DNA from: Pseudomonadales bacterium
Lineage (GTDB): Bacteria; Pseudomonadota; Gammaproteobacteria; Pseudomonadales; Pseudohongiellaceae
NCBI GenBank assembly: GCA_022819645.1
Contig: JAJEGU010000015.1
Coordinates: 1 to 61,495, forward strand
Length of the DNA stretch: 61,495 nucleotides
Direction of reading: 5' to 3'
A model generated the notes under the pieces. It was not told where the DNA came from, made no database searches, and saw only the letters and a program-made list of their open reading frames with translations. Below, piece by piece: positions 51,458 to 61,237 of the stretch. A program made the position numbers and the translations under genes. Each line of letters starts with the position of its first letter. Position 1 is the first letter of the stretch.

Positions 51458-52030
51458 GTGCTGAACGAATTCATCTACAACATCGCGGTATGGCTCGACG
51501 ACACCCGCTGGAGCACGATGCTCCATGAGTCGTACTACATGTACAACTGGGTGGAAAGCACCCATGTCCTGACCTTGATGCTCAGCCTCGGCATGCTGTT
51601 CCTGATCGATCTGCGCATGCTGGGCCTGGCCCTGCCGGACGTGCCGGCCAGCCGCATCGCCCAGCGGCTGAACCTGCCGATGCTGGTGGGATTCTCGGTC
51701 ATGGTTATTACCGGTATTCTGCTGTTCTACGCCGTGCCCGTACGCAGCGCGCAAAGCGTCTGGATGCGCATCAAGCTGGTGCTGATGGTCGGATTGCTGA
51801 TCAACGCCATTCTGTTTCACAAGAAAATGAACGCGGCGGGCGCGAATTGGGACAACGAACCGAAGGCGCCGCGCAATCTGCGCATCGGCGCCATGCTCTC
51901 GCTGGGTGGCTGGGCGATCGTCGTCACCTGCGGCCGCTTCATCGCCTACGACTGGTTCGATTGCATATACACCGATTCGGAATTCATCGCCTTCGTCGCC
52001 GGCTGCCTGGACGACCAGACGCGCTTCTAG
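51458..52030 (+). CDS. Membrane protein (DUF6644-like), first of three-gene cluster
   Basis: The 190-residue protein starts at GTG 51458 with GGAGG eight bases upstream. It has four hydrophobic segments and the stretch MLHESYYMYNWVESTHVLTL, with His residues that could bind heme or metal. From memory this resembles DUF6644. The next two genes follow with short gaps. Function unknown. Confidence 0.75.
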   Translation: MLNEFIYNIAVWLDDTRWSTMLHESYYMYNWVESTHVLTLMLSLGMLFLIDLRMLGLALPDVPASRIAQRLNLPMLVGFSVMVITGILLFYAVPVRSAQSVWMRIKLVLMVGLLINAILFHKKMNAAGANWDNEPKAPRNLRIGAMLSLGGWAIVVTCGRFIAYDWFDCIYTDSEFIAFVAGCLDDQTRF

Positions 52031-52055
52031 CGCACACGAACAGGGGAAAAATGAG

Positions 52056-52640
52056 ATGCCCGCAACTCTTTTGGGACCATACACGAGGACGATTCTGGTC
52101 GTAGCCGTGCTCGCGGCGACCCTGGCCTTCGCCTTGTCGGGCGTTCGCGGCGAAGTGTACGGCAACCTGCTGCCGATGTTCGAATGGATGGAAACGACCT
52201 GGTTCGGTTTCATCGGCAAGACCTGGGGCGCGGCCTTCGCCACGATCCAGGCCTTCCACCTGCTCGGCTTGGCCCTGCTCGGCGGTTCGGTGCTGGTCGC
52301 CGAAGGCCGTCTGCTCGGCGTATTTCTGACCGATACGCCGCAAGGCACGATAACCGCCCGCTGCAATCGCATGTTCAACATCGCCCTGGCGACCCTGATC
52401 GCCACCGGCGTTTTCATGGCCTGCGGCGTCGCCCTGAAGATCTATTACCTGCCGGTGTACTGGTACAAGATGCTGGCGCTTTGCGGCGGCGCGCTGTTCC
52501 ACTATCTCGTGCGGCAGCCGCTGGTCGAGCGCGCTCCGGGCGAGGTCAATCCCTGGCTGCTCAAACTGGTGGCGGTCGCTTCCATCATGATCTGGTTCAC
52601 CGTGGCGGCCACCGGCCGCTGGATCGGTTTCAGCGGGTAG
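52056..52640 (+). CDS. Membrane protein, second of three-gene cluster
   Basis: The 194-residue protein (ATG 52056, AGGGG upstream) has about five hydrophobic segments and a parallel layout to its neighbour: MFEWMETTWFGFIGKT, then FATIQAFHLLGLALLGG, where the His lies at the same place in the second helix. The two are probably diverged paralogues that form a heterodimer. Function unknown. Confidence 0.75.
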   Translation: MPATLLGPYTRTILVVAVLAATLAFALSGVRGEVYGNLLPMFEWMETTWFGFIGKTWGAAFATIQAFHLLGLALLGGSVLVAEGRLLGVFLTDTPQGTITARCNRMFNIALATLIATGVFMACGVALKIYYLPVYWYKMLALCGGALFHYLVRQPLVERAPGEVNPWLLKLVAVASIMIWFTVAATGRWIGFSG

Positions 52641-52654
52641 GGGAGGACTGCATC

Positions 52655-52816
52655 ATGAGCGAACGCGAACAAACCGAAGCCCGCGAAAAGGCCAAACTGG
52701 CCGACGAACAACTCGCCGCGCTGATCGCCGGCGGCGGCGTCGCCGTCTTCTTCATCTGGTACTGGATCGGCCAGATCCAATCCGTAATCGAACTTCTTCG
52801 TCTTGCCTATGGGTGA
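52655..52816 (+). CDS. Small single-pass membrane protein, third of cluster
   Basis: The 53-residue protein (GGGAGGA upstream of ATG 52655) has a charged helix (REKAKLADEQLAALIAGGG) and one membrane segment (VAVFFIWYWIGQI). It follows the second gene by 14 bp and overlaps the convergent aminotransferase end by 10 bp. It may be a small subunit of the membrane complex. Confidence 0.65.
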   Translation: MSEREQTEAREKAKLADEQLAALIAGGGVAVFFIWYWIGQIQSVIELLRLAYG

Positions 52817-54153
52817 GACCCGGCTGCCAGCGCCGTACGCAAGCTCAAATCCAGTTTGGCTACCAGTTCTTCGATGTGTACGTCTTCCAGTATGAACGGC
52901 GGAGCGAGCAGAATGTGGTCTCCTGATTTCCCGTCAACCGTTCCGCCGGCCGGATAACACAGCAGTCCGTTGGCCAGCGCCGTCTGCTTGATTCGTTTGT
53001 GCAATTGAAACGATGGGTCGAAAGGCTGTTTGCTTGCGCGGTCCCGCACCAGTTCCAGTCCGATGAACAATCCTCGGCCGCGAATGTCGCCGATACACTC
53101 CCAGCCGCTGAAGTGATTGGCCAGCGTGTACATGAGTTCGGCGCCGATTGCACGGACGCGCGGCAACAGTTCCCTGTCGAGAATCGCCCGTACGACCGCC
53201 AGCGACGCCGCGCAGGCGAGTGGGTGTCCCAATACCGTATGGCCATGCTGAAAGATTTGGGATCCCTGATCGATCGCGTCATGAATGCGCTTGCTGCACA
53301 TCATCGCGCCGATGGGCTGGTATCCGGCGCCGAGCCCTTTGGCGAGCGTCAGGATGTCCGGCGCCACGCCCTCCTGTTCGCAGGCGAACAGCGTTCCGGT
53401 TCTGCCCATGCCGCACATGACTTCGTCGAATATGAGCAGTACGCCGTATCGATCGCAGATCTCCCTGATTCGCGTGAAGTAGCCGGTCACCGGAGCGACC
53501 GCGCCGAGTCTGGCGCCGACCACGGGCTCGGCGACGAATGCCATCACGGTTTCAGGCCCCAGACGGAGTATCTCCTGCTCAAGTTCATTGGCTACGCGCT
53601 GACCGTAATCAAACTCGGTTTCTCCCGCTTCGCGGCCCCGGTAGGCATAGCACGGCGAAATATGGGAAACCTTCATCAGCATCGGTTCGAAAGGTGCGCG
53701 ATTCCAGTGGTTGCCGCGAATTGCCAGCGTGCCCAGCGTGGCGCCGTGATAGCTCTGCCGCCTTGAAACGATCCGATGACGGGATTCCTGCCCGGTTTCC
53801 AGGAAGTATTGCCGGGCGAGTTTCAGGGCTGCCTCATTTGCTTCCGAACCGCTCGATACGATGCAAACCCGGTCAAGTTCTCCCGGAGCCAGTTCGGTCA
53901 ACAGATTCGCCAGCGCCTCGGCGGGTTCGGACGTGAAGAATGAGGAATGCGCAAACTGCAACTTGTCCATTTGCGCCTTGATCGCCGCGAGAATTGCCGG
54001 GTCGCCGTGGCCTAGGCAGGAAACTGCGGCGCCGCCGGAGGCGTCGAGATACCGTTTGCCGACGCTGTCGGTGATATACACGCCCGAGGCGGAAACCGCG
54101 ACCGGATAATCAAATCCAGTGTCTCGATGAAAGATGTGTGATGTATTGGCCAT
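52807..54153 (-). CDS. Class III PLP-dependent aminotransferase
   Basis: The 448-residue enzyme moves an amino group between an amine or omega-amino acid and a keto acid. VSSGSEANEAALKLAR, SYHGATLGTL, FDEVMCGMGRTG and the PLP lysine in LTLAKGLGAGYQPIGA are intact. The substrate is not fixed by sequence. It starts 3 bp after the stop of the gamma-glutamyltransferase gene on the same strand, so the two form an operon. Confidence 0.92.
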   Translation of the reverse strand: MANTSHIFHRDTGFDYPVAVSASGVYITDSVGKRYLDASGGAAVSCLGHGDPAILAAIKAQMDKLQFAHSSFFTSEPAEALANLLTELAPGELDRVCIVSSGSEANEAALKLARQYFLETGQESRHRIVSRRQSYHGATLGTLAIRGNHWNRAPFEPMLMKVSHISPCYAYRGREAGETEFDYGQRVANELEQEILRLGPETVMAFVAEPVVGARLGAVAPVTGYFTRIREICDRYGVLLIFDEVMCGMGRTGTLFACEQEGVAPDILTLAKGLGAGYQPIGAMMCSKRIHDAIDQGSQIFQHGHTVLGHPLACAASLAVVRAILDRELLPRVRAIGAELMYTLANHFSGWECIGDIRGRGLFIGLELVRDRASKQPFDPSFQLHKRIKQTALANGLLCYPAGGTVDGKSGDHILLAPPFILEDVHIEELVAKLDLSLRTALAAGSHP

Positions 54154-54155
54154 GT

Positions 54156-55763
54156 TTATGGCGCGAGTACCAAACCAGCGCCGTCACGGCGCGGGTCGGC
54201 CGCTGCCTGCCATTCGCCCCGCAGTCTGCCGACGGCGTGTACGCCGCCGAAATACGCGTTGAGGCCATTAATCATGAGATCTGTGCTCGGCAAGCTGTAT
54301 TCAAATCCGACCGGTTCAATAATCGGCAGCCAGTCCGGATTCTCGAGATACAGGCCGCCGCCTCCGGTGACATGGATACGCGGTGCGGCCAGCAGAACAT
54401 CGAGGCTCTCCGCGTTCTCGGCGAAAGCGGCGATAACCTGCGCCACGGCGGAAATGATGCGGGCGCTGCCGGGGCTGCCGAGTACGAGCACGGTCTCGCC
54501 ATTGCGGCTGACGATACCCGGACTCATAGAGGAATAGGCGGGCTTGCCGGGCGCGATCGCGTAGGGATGCGCGGGGTCGCCGAAGATGAAATCGTCCATG
54601 TACGAGTTGTACAGAAAGCCGAGTTCCGGCGCGGCGACGCGAACGCCATAGTAAGCGTTGATGCTCGTCGTCGCCGAAATGGCGAAACCGTCCGCGTCGA
54701 TCAGCGAAAAATGCGTGGTCTCGCCGCCATTGCTTTCCCGTCCCCGGTTGTCGGTGGAATGCGGTCGTTCGAGCAGCGAGGCGACATAATCCTCACTCAA
54801 TTTTCGTTCCAGGAAATCGCCGAAATCGTCGAAATTTTCCACCGGATATTCGCGGCGATCGCGCTGGGCGAGGAAAATCGAGCGTGTCATGGCCTGACGC
54901 TCGGCCTCGATGTCCCATCCTTCCCGGCGTTGTTTTTCGTACAACTTCAGCGTCTGCATCATGACCCAGCCGCCCGCGGGAGGCGGAAAAGAGTAGACCC
55001 GGTAGGCGCGATAGTCGGCGCTGACCGGGTCGACCGGGACAGGATCCGAAACCCGCGCAAGGTCCGGCTTTCGTATCCAGCCGCCGTTGTCGATCATGTC
55101 CCGCTCGATCAGGTCCGCGATCTCTCCCCGATAAAAGACTTCGCTGCCGCCTTCGGCGATCTTTTCCAGCGTCGCGGCCAATTGCGGCTGGCGAATCGTG
55201 CCGCCCTGCACGATTGCGCCTTCCGCCTGCATGTGGCCGGCGGCCAGAAATCCGACGAGATCGTCCTCGTGCCGGAGAAACACTTTCTGGCGGAATTCCC
55301 CCTGCGCGAATCCGTCGCGCGCATAGCCCAGCGCCGGCTCGATCAATTCGCGCCAGGCGATTTTGCCGCTGCCGTACTCGCGCCAGAGGAATTCGAGCGA
55401 TTTCAGCCAGGTGGGAACCGTGGTGCGCTGATACGGATTCATCTCGGCGCGCACCGCGGCGGGGTCGGTGAGCGCCGGGGCGAAGGAACTGCCGTTCAGG
55501 GCGATTACTTCCTCATCGCCGCGACGGATGAGAAACTGGATCTGCCCGCCGAGACCGCTCATGGCCGGCTCGGTCACGCCGAGAGTGAAGGCGATGGCGA
55601 CCGCTGCGTCGGCGGCGTTGCCGCCGCGCCTGAGAATTTCGGCGCCTGCTTCGGTGGCTTCGGGACTCGCGCTGCTGATAGCGGCCCGGCCCGCCGCGGC
55701 ATGCGCTCCGGCGGTGAACGAAGCCGCCAGAAAAAGCAGAATCAAACAGCGGATTCGGTTCAC
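54156..55763 (-). CDS. Gamma-glutamyltransferase family protein (first copy)
   Basis: GGTs are self-cleaving N-terminal-nucleophile hydrolases that act on glutathione and other gamma-glutamyl peptides in the periplasm. The 535-residue protein starts at GTG 55763 (GGAGG seven bases upstream) with a signal peptide (LILLFLAASFTAGAHA). The nucleophile Thr349 lies in GGETTHFSLID. The end PDWLPIIEPVGF is less like classical GGT, so this may be a diverged subfamily. It is encoded between the aminotransferase and a TonB receptor, all on the minus strand. Confidence 0.88.
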   Translation of the reverse strand: MNRIRCLILLFLAASFTAGAHAAAGRAAISSASPEATEAGAEILRRGGNAADAAVAIAFTLGVTEPAMSGLGGQIQFLIRRGDEEVIALNGSSFAPALTDPAAVRAEMNPYQRTTVPTWLKSLEFLWREYGSGKIAWRELIEPALGYARDGFAQGEFRQKVFLRHEDDLVGFLAAGHMQAEGAIVQGGTIRQPQLAATLEKIAEGGSEVFYRGEIADLIERDMIDNGGWIRKPDLARVSDPVPVDPVSADYRAYRVYSFPPPAGGWVMMQTLKLYEKQRREGWDIEAERQAMTRSIFLAQRDRREYPVENFDDFGDFLERKLSEDYVASLLERPHSTDNRGRESNGGETTHFSLIDADGFAISATTSINAYYGVRVAAPELGFLYNSYMDDFIFGDPAHPYAIAPGKPAYSSMSPGIVSRNGETVLVLGSPGSARIISAVAQVIAAFAENAESLDVLLAAPRIHVTGGGGLYLENPDWLPIIEPVGFEYSLPSTDLMINGLNAYFGGVHAVGRLRGEWQAAADPRRDGAGLVLAP

Positions 55764-55820
55764 CGCAGCCCCTCCAATATGCATGGGAGCCATGTCAAAC
55801 ATTGGAGTGGCTACGGTGGA

Positions 55821-58817
55821 TCAACTCCTACCGAATTGCATCATCAGATCGACGTAGTAATACGCGCCCCAATCGGAATGAGAATCGTCATCGAAACCGA
55901 ACGAGCGGTCATACAACGGCGCACGCTCATCGGTGAAGTTGTTCACCCCGAGCCGGATGCGTGAGTCGACGCCCGAGACCTCGAAGAAGTAGTCCGCCTT
56001 GAAGTTGTACCGGGTAAAGGACGGCACGTCGAAGCGGTCTCCGTTCGAAAGTAGCTGAAAATAGTCGCCAACCGTGTTGCTGGAAAAGGCCACATTCCAG
56101 ACATCGCGGCTGAAACTCAGGCTGGCTGTCGAGCGGAAGTCCTGATTGCCGTTGAAGTTGAGCAGATCGCCGATACCCGCGATCGGGTAAACGATCGTCG
56201 GATCGCTTGCTTTCGCTTCCTGAACGATAGTGGTCAGGCCGCCTGGCTCCTGCTCGAACTTCTCGATGTACGAACCGTTCCATTTGAGCGAGAATCGGCC
56301 GAAGTCCGTATCGAGATCCCAGTAAACGCCGATGTCGTAACCTTCCAGGGTACGCGTGTCAAGGTTGGCGTAGGTGTCCTGGATCGCCGTCACTTGGCCG
56401 ATGGGACACAGGCCGGCATCGAGAAAGCCTTGCACTTCGACCGGATCGTCAGTTACAGCGCCGCGCAGAACGACGGGATTGCCTTGCACGGCCGCGCAGT
56501 TCGACGTGCCCGCGGCGAGTCGTGTGACCAGATCGACGAGTATGTGATTCTCTTCGCCGAACAGGCCGATGGAGTCGTCCTTTTCGATCGTCCAGTAGTC
56601 TGCGGTCAGCGTCAGCGAATCGACAGGCGTGAGCACGAAGCCGATAGACGTGTTGAGCGATTCTTCGGACTGCAAGTCCTTGCTCCCCGTCGCCTGGCGC
56701 TGCATGCCGTAATCGCAATCCGAGAAGTCGTTGTCTGCGGGCACGCTGCCCTGATCGACGCCGTAGAAGCACACCCAATCGTCGCGTGTGTTCGTGCGGG
56801 CGACGAATTCCTCGTTGATTGTGATCAGGTTCGGCGCGCGGAAGGCCGTGGAAACCGAACCCCGCAGCAGGAATTGTTCGATCGGCGTCCAGCCGAAGGC
56901 GAACTTGCCGACGGTGGTGTCGCCGACGTCGTCGAAGCTTTCATAGCGCGCAGCGAGTTGCACATCGAGAGTCTCATGCACCGGAATCTGGAATTCGGCA
57001 AAGAGCGAGTTCGTCGTGCGCTCTCCCGCGCCGTCCGGCGTCGGACTTGAGTTCATCACGTCCGAAGTAAACGGGTAGCCTTCGCCCTCGAAATCGACAA
57101 AATCTATCGTGCCGTCGAGCCGCGGGTCGCGATTGTCGACATAGTCTTCGGCGCGCAACTCATAGCCAACCAGGAAGCCAACCGAACCCGCCGGCAGTTC
57201 GAACAGCGATGGATTCGAAAATTTGACGTCGAACGACGCCAGCGACGTCTTGCCCAGGCGGTACACATCGACAAGCGCGCGTTCGAGGTTCGAATTCACG
57301 CCGCCGCTGAACGGGTTGTAGGCGTTCGGCGTAGAGTCGAACAGCGCTTCCTTCATCAGCGTGTTCGAAATCCGATTGCTGGTAACGTCGTCGCGCGACG
57401 CTTCCGAGTAGACACCGGCGGCTTCCCAGTCCCAGTCGCCGACGACGCCGCGCAGGCCGCCGAGAAAGCGGAACGCTTCGCCGTCGTTATTGACGATGCG
57501 AGGCACCTCGGCGTAGCGGTAGTTGTCGATGATAAGTTCCAGTCCTTCCGGCGGAAGGTCCGGGCCGACGATGGAATCCGGCAGGCGGTTCGGCGAGCCG
57601 ACCGGGCCGAGCGGGTTCCAGTGGTTCGCCGCGCCGACCCGCAAACGGGCTGCGCTCAGCGACGCCGAGGGGTTAATGTGGCGGTTCGATTGGGAGCTGT
57701 AATAGTAGGCGTCCGCGAAAAACTCGAGATCGTCGCTAATTTCGTGATTGAGGTAGCCGAAGAAAGTCGTCCGGTCGATCTCGGGCGACATATCGCGCCC
57801 TTCGTTGAGATTGAAGCGGAGGACACCCTGACCGTCCTCCACCATGCAGGTCCCGTAGCCGGTGTCGTGACCGTTGGCGCACTGCGGCGATCCGCTCGGA
57901 AATATTTCGAACTCACCGGAGTTGTCAACGATATCGTTGACCCGCAGACTGTTCGACGAGCCGACCCCGCGCGCGATATCAAACTGGCCATGCAGCGAGT
58001 TGATGCTGTTGTTTCTGAAGACGGTGCTTGTCCTGTAAGGCGAGTCCTCGGGAAAACGCGAACGGAAGTCCGAGTTGGCCCAGCGCGCTTCGTCGCTCGA
58101 CCGGACGCGGTCCCGGCTGTAGTTGCGGGCGAACACGCCGACACTGGTGCGCCCTCCGTTGAACACCTCTCCCCACTCGACCGCAAGACTCGAATTGCTG
58201 CGCGGCATGTGATCGTACTCGGTCTGGCGAATCCTGACCGTGAAGCCTTCGAAATCGTCTTTGGTTACCGTGTTGATGACACCCGCCACCGCGTCGGCGC
58301 CGTAAATGGCCGATGCGCCATCCCGGAGCACTTCGACGCGATCGAGGCCGAAGACGGGAAGATGGTTTGAGTTGACCGAATTCACCGGCACGAAACTGCC
58401 GCCGACGACTTCGGTTTGAAACGTCGCCATGTTGACCATGCGCCGGCCGTTCAGCAACACGAGCGTGTTGCCTGTGCCGAGCGCGCGCAAGTTCGGGGTG
58501 CCAACGTCTCCGCGGGCGCCGTTGACGCCGCCGCCGAGGTCGGTCGTACCGAAAAAGTTCTGGCCGTTCTCCGGTATGGCCGCGAGCAATTCGTCGCCGC
58601 CGTCGACCCCAAGCAGTTCGATATCCTCGGAACTGAAAACGGAGACCGCGAGCGCATCGTTGATGGCGGCGCCGCGAATCTGCGAACCGGTTACTATGAT
58701 TTCTTCGATCTGCTCGCCTCCGGCTTCATCCTGGGCGAATGCAGTCCCGGAACCCGTTGCCAGCACAACTAACGCGAGCGCCCCGATGCCGACTGGCGCG
58801 AAATAGCTGATTTTCAT
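55821..58817 (-). CDS. TonB-dependent outer-membrane receptor (large)
   Basis: The 998-residue protein starts at ATG 58817 with GAGGAG upstream and a signal peptide ending AFAQ. It has a TonB box region (EEIIVTGSQIRG), a plug with ALGTGNTLVLLNGRRM and GLDRVEVLRDGASAIYG, and a long barrel ending in QFGRS. Proteins of this type import large or rare ligands, often peptides or oligosaccharides. Two GGT genes flank it, so gamma-glutamyl peptides are a reasonable guess for the ligand. Confidence 0.93.
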   Translation of the reverse strand: MKISYFAPVGIGALALVVLATGSGTAFAQDEAGGEQIEEIIVTGSQIRGAAINDALAVSVFSSEDIELLGVDGGDELLAAIPENGQNFFGTTDLGGGVNGARGDVGTPNLRALGTGNTLVLLNGRRMVNMATFQTEVVGGSFVPVNSVNSNHLPVFGLDRVEVLRDGASAIYGADAVAGVINTVTKDDFEGFTVRIRQTEYDHMPRSNSSLAVEWGEVFNGGRTSVGVFARNYSRDRVRSSDEARWANSDFRSRFPEDSPYRTSTVFRNNSINSLHGQFDIARGVGSSNSLRVNDIVDNSGEFEIFPSGSPQCANGHDTGYGTCMVEDGQGVLRFNLNEGRDMSPEIDRTTFFGYLNHEISDDLEFFADAYYYSSQSNRHINPSASLSAARLRVGAANHWNPLGPVGSPNRLPDSIVGPDLPPEGLELIIDNYRYAEVPRIVNNDGEAFRFLGGLRGVVGDWDWEAAGVYSEASRDDVTSNRISNTLMKEALFDSTPNAYNPFSGGVNSNLERALVDVYRLGKTSLASFDVKFSNPSLFELPAGSVGFLVGYELRAEDYVDNRDPRLDGTIDFVDFEGEGYPFTSDVMNSSPTPDGAGERTTNSLFAEFQIPVHETLDVQLAARYESFDDVGDTTVGKFAFGWTPIEQFLLRGSVSTAFRAPNLITINEEFVARTNTRDDWVCFYGVDQGSVPADNDFSDCDYGMQRQATGSKDLQSEESLNTSIGFVLTPVDSLTLTADYWTIEKDDSIGLFGEENHILVDLVTRLAAGTSNCAAVQGNPVVLRGAVTDDPVEVQGFLDAGLCPIGQVTAIQDTYANLDTRTLEGYDIGVYWDLDTDFGRFSLKWNGSYIEKFEQEPGGLTTIVQEAKASDPTIVYPIAGIGDLLNFNGNQDFRSTASLSFSRDVWNVAFSSNTVGDYFQLLSNGDRFDVPSFTRYNFKADYFFEVSGVDSRIRLGVNNFTDERAPLYDRSFGFDDDSHSDWGAYYYVDLMMQFGRS

Positions 58818-59049
58818 GATTCTCTCCTCTTGTTGCGCTGCCCGGCTCGCACACAAACGCGGAACGTGAATGGTCGGCTTGCGGGAGAGTGCTCCCAAAC
58901 CGCCGACGAGATGCCAACGCATGGCAGTCTACCTAATGGAATTCGGATAATCCATTATTGGATCGAGGCTCGTTGTGAACCAGTGGAATTTGTCGATAGC
59001 GGGAGTTAATCTTGCCGCCTGATGGGGAAACGGTTTGGTGGAAATTGAT

Positions 59050-60792
59050 ATGCGCGTCCCAAGACGAATCAGGACGTTTAGCGGAATTCTCGCACTGATG
59101 CTGATCTGCCAGCCGCTCTGGGTCCAGGCCCAGAGCGGCGGTGCGAACACGCAGTCGATCATTCGCTACGACAGCATCCACCATCCGGTAGCGGCCTCGG
59201 GCGGCATGGTCGTCAGCCAGAACGCAGCCGCAAGCGAGGTTGGGCGACAGATTTTGATTGAGGGGGGCAATGCGGTGGATGCGGCAGTCGCCATGGGCTT
59301 TGCGCTCGCGGTGACTTTACCGCGGGCGGGGAACCTCGGCGGCAGCGGGTTCATGCTCATTCATCAGAGCGATGCCGACGGCCCCGATGATGTAGTGGCG
59401 CTCGACTTTCGTTCAACTGCGCCAGTGACGGCGCGAAGCGCGGACTTCATCGATGCCGATGGCGAAGTGCGCTACGAAGAACTGACCTACGGCGCTCGCG
59501 CGGCTGGCGTTCCCGGCACCGTCGCCGGCCTTGAAGAAGCCTGGAAGCGCTTTGGTTCGCTGCCGTGGGAGGATGTGCTTGCGCCCGCGATCGAACTGGC
59601 GGAGAACGGTATCGAGGTCAGCAGCGATCTGTCCTTCGCGCTGGCGGAAGCCTTGACCGTCATGGCAGATTACCCGAGCAGCATGGCGGCCTATGCCCGG
59701 GAAGACGGCTCGGCCTGGGCCGCCGGAGAAACGCTGGTCCAGCCGGACCTGGCCTGGTCGCTGCGCCAGATCAGCGATCATGGCGCCGAGGCTTTCTATC
59801 GCGGCGCCATCGCGGAGAAAATCACAGCGTATATGGAACAGGCCGGCGGCTTGATCGCCGCCGGAGACCTCGCCGCGTATCGCGTGAGCGTACGCGAACC
59901 CATCGCCACGGATTATCGCGGCTATCGCGTGGTAACCATGCCGCCGAGCAGCGTCGGCGGCCTAGCCTTGCTGCAAATGCTCAATGTGCTCGGCCATTAC
60001 GACATGGCGCGGCTACCCCAGGGTTCGGCCGCGAGCCTGCATGTGCTGGCGGAAACGATGAAACTCGCCAACGCCAACCGGCGCGAGGGCATCGGCGATA
60101 CCGACTTTGTGGACGTGCCGGTAGCGGGTATTCTCAGCGCATCGCTGGCCAGGGAAATGGCGGCCCGGATCAGCCCGGACCGCGCGACCCCGGTGGAGGA
60201 AATCTCGCCCGAGGACGCCTTCCCCTACGAGAGCAGGGACACCACGCAAGTATCGGTCGTGGACGGCGAGGGCAACGCGGTTTCCCTGACCTACACTCTC
60301 GGCTATTCCTTCGGCTCGGGCCTTGTCGTTCCCGGCACCGGCATCATTCTCGACAACCAGATGCGCAATTTCTCGATTCGCGACCCCGACGTACACGCAA
60401 ATCGCATGGAACCCGGCAAGCGGGTCGTTTCGACGATGACGCCGACCATGGTGTTCGACGAGGACGACCGGCTTTTTCTCGTCACCGGCACCCCCGGAGG
60501 CAGCCGCATCCACAACGTCATATTGCAACTCATCGTCAATACCGTGGACTATGGCATGAACATCGCCGAAGCGACCCATGCGCCGCGCATCTACCAGACC
60601 TGGCGGGAGCCGGAACTCGGCGTCGAACGTGGCGTCGGCGCCGACAGCCTGCGCCTGCTCGAAGCCATGGGCCATGAGATCGAAATCCAGCAGACCATGG
60701 GCAGCACGCAATCGATCGTGTTGAGCGAAGGCCTGCTATACGGCGCCGCCGATCCGCGCCGCCCCGGCGCCGCGGCGCTCGGAATCGACTGA
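59050..60792 (+). CDS. ggt: Gamma-glutamyltransferase (second copy)
   Basis: The 580-residue protein starts at ATG 59050 (GTG 59035 possible) with a signal peptide ending VQAQ. It has the classical GGT layout: GGNAVDAAVAMGFALAV, NLGGSGFMLIH, nucleophile Thr398 in SRDTTQVSVVDGEGNAVS, and GSRIHNVILQ. It diverges from the TonB receptor gene with 232 bp between starts, so both can share a regulatory region. It is more typical of the family than the first copy. Confidence 0.93.
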   Translation: MRVPRRIRTFSGILALMLICQPLWVQAQSGGANTQSIIRYDSIHHPVAASGGMVVSQNAAASEVGRQILIEGGNAVDAAVAMGFALAVTLPRAGNLGGSGFMLIHQSDADGPDDVVALDFRSTAPVTARSADFIDADGEVRYEELTYGARAAGVPGTVAGLEEAWKRFGSLPWEDVLAPAIELAENGIEVSSDLSFALAEALTVMADYPSSMAAYAREDGSAWAAGETLVQPDLAWSLRQISDHGAEAFYRGAIAEKITAYMEQAGGLIAAGDLAAYRVSVREPIATDYRGYRVVTMPPSSVGGLALLQMLNVLGHYDMARLPQGSAASLHVLAETMKLANANRREGIGDTDFVDVPVAGILSASLAREMAARISPDRATPVEEISPEDAFPYESRDTTQVSVVDGEGNAVSLTYTLGYSFGSGLVVPGTGIILDNQMRNFSIRDPDVHANRMEPGKRVVSTMTPTMVFDEDDRLFLVTGTPGGSRIHNVILQLIVNTVDYGMNIAEATHAPRIYQTWREPELGVERGVGADSLRLLEAMGHEIEIQQTMGSTQSIVLSEGLLYGAADPRRPGAAALGID

Positions 60793-60811
60793 CGGAATTT
60801 GGCGAACAGGC

Positions 60812-61237
60812 TTACTGCATCGGCGAGTAGTCCGTGGCTACCATGAACTTGTTTTCGATGCCGGCGAGAATCTGGCCGTTGGCATTGGATGCTTCGGCGA
60901 CTTCCTGCCACTCCGGATCCTGGATGAAGGCTGCCCAGGACGCATCGGCGGCTTCGCGGCTGTCGTGGGCGATGATGTAGACCAGCGTGTCGTCGCGCTC
61001 TTCTTCGCTGGTCGGCGTCCAGTAGCCGATGTTTTCCATGCCGTGTTTTTCGAAGATGCGCATGGTGTGATCGCGGAAGCGGGCATTGAGATTGTCCAGA
61101 TTGCCCTCGGTGGACTTGTAGATGCGCAACTCGTACACCTTCTCGCCCTGGGCGGAAGTGGTGACGAACAGGCCGGCGCCAATGCCGATGACCAGCGAAA
61201 GCAGGGAAGCTCCCGCGATTTTCAGATAATTGCTCAC
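60812..61237 (-). CDS. NIPSNAP family protein with N-terminal signal or anchor
   Basis: The 141-residue protein (GTG 61237, AGGAG upstream) has a hydrophobic segment (IAGASLLSLVIGIGAGLFV), then the NIPSNAP ferredoxin-like fold: VYELRIYKSTEGNLDNLN, ENIGYWTP, LVYIIAHDSREAADASW. NIPSNAP proteins are small dimeric alpha-beta barrels of unclear function. It faces the second GGT gene. Confidence 0.85.
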   Translation of the reverse strand: MSNYLKIAGASLLSLVIGIGAGLFVTTSAQGEKVYELRIYKSTEGNLDNLNARFRDHTMRIFEKHGMENIGYWTPTSEEERDDTLVYIIAHDSREAADASWAAFIQDPEWQEVAEASNANGQILAGIENKFMVATDYSPMQ

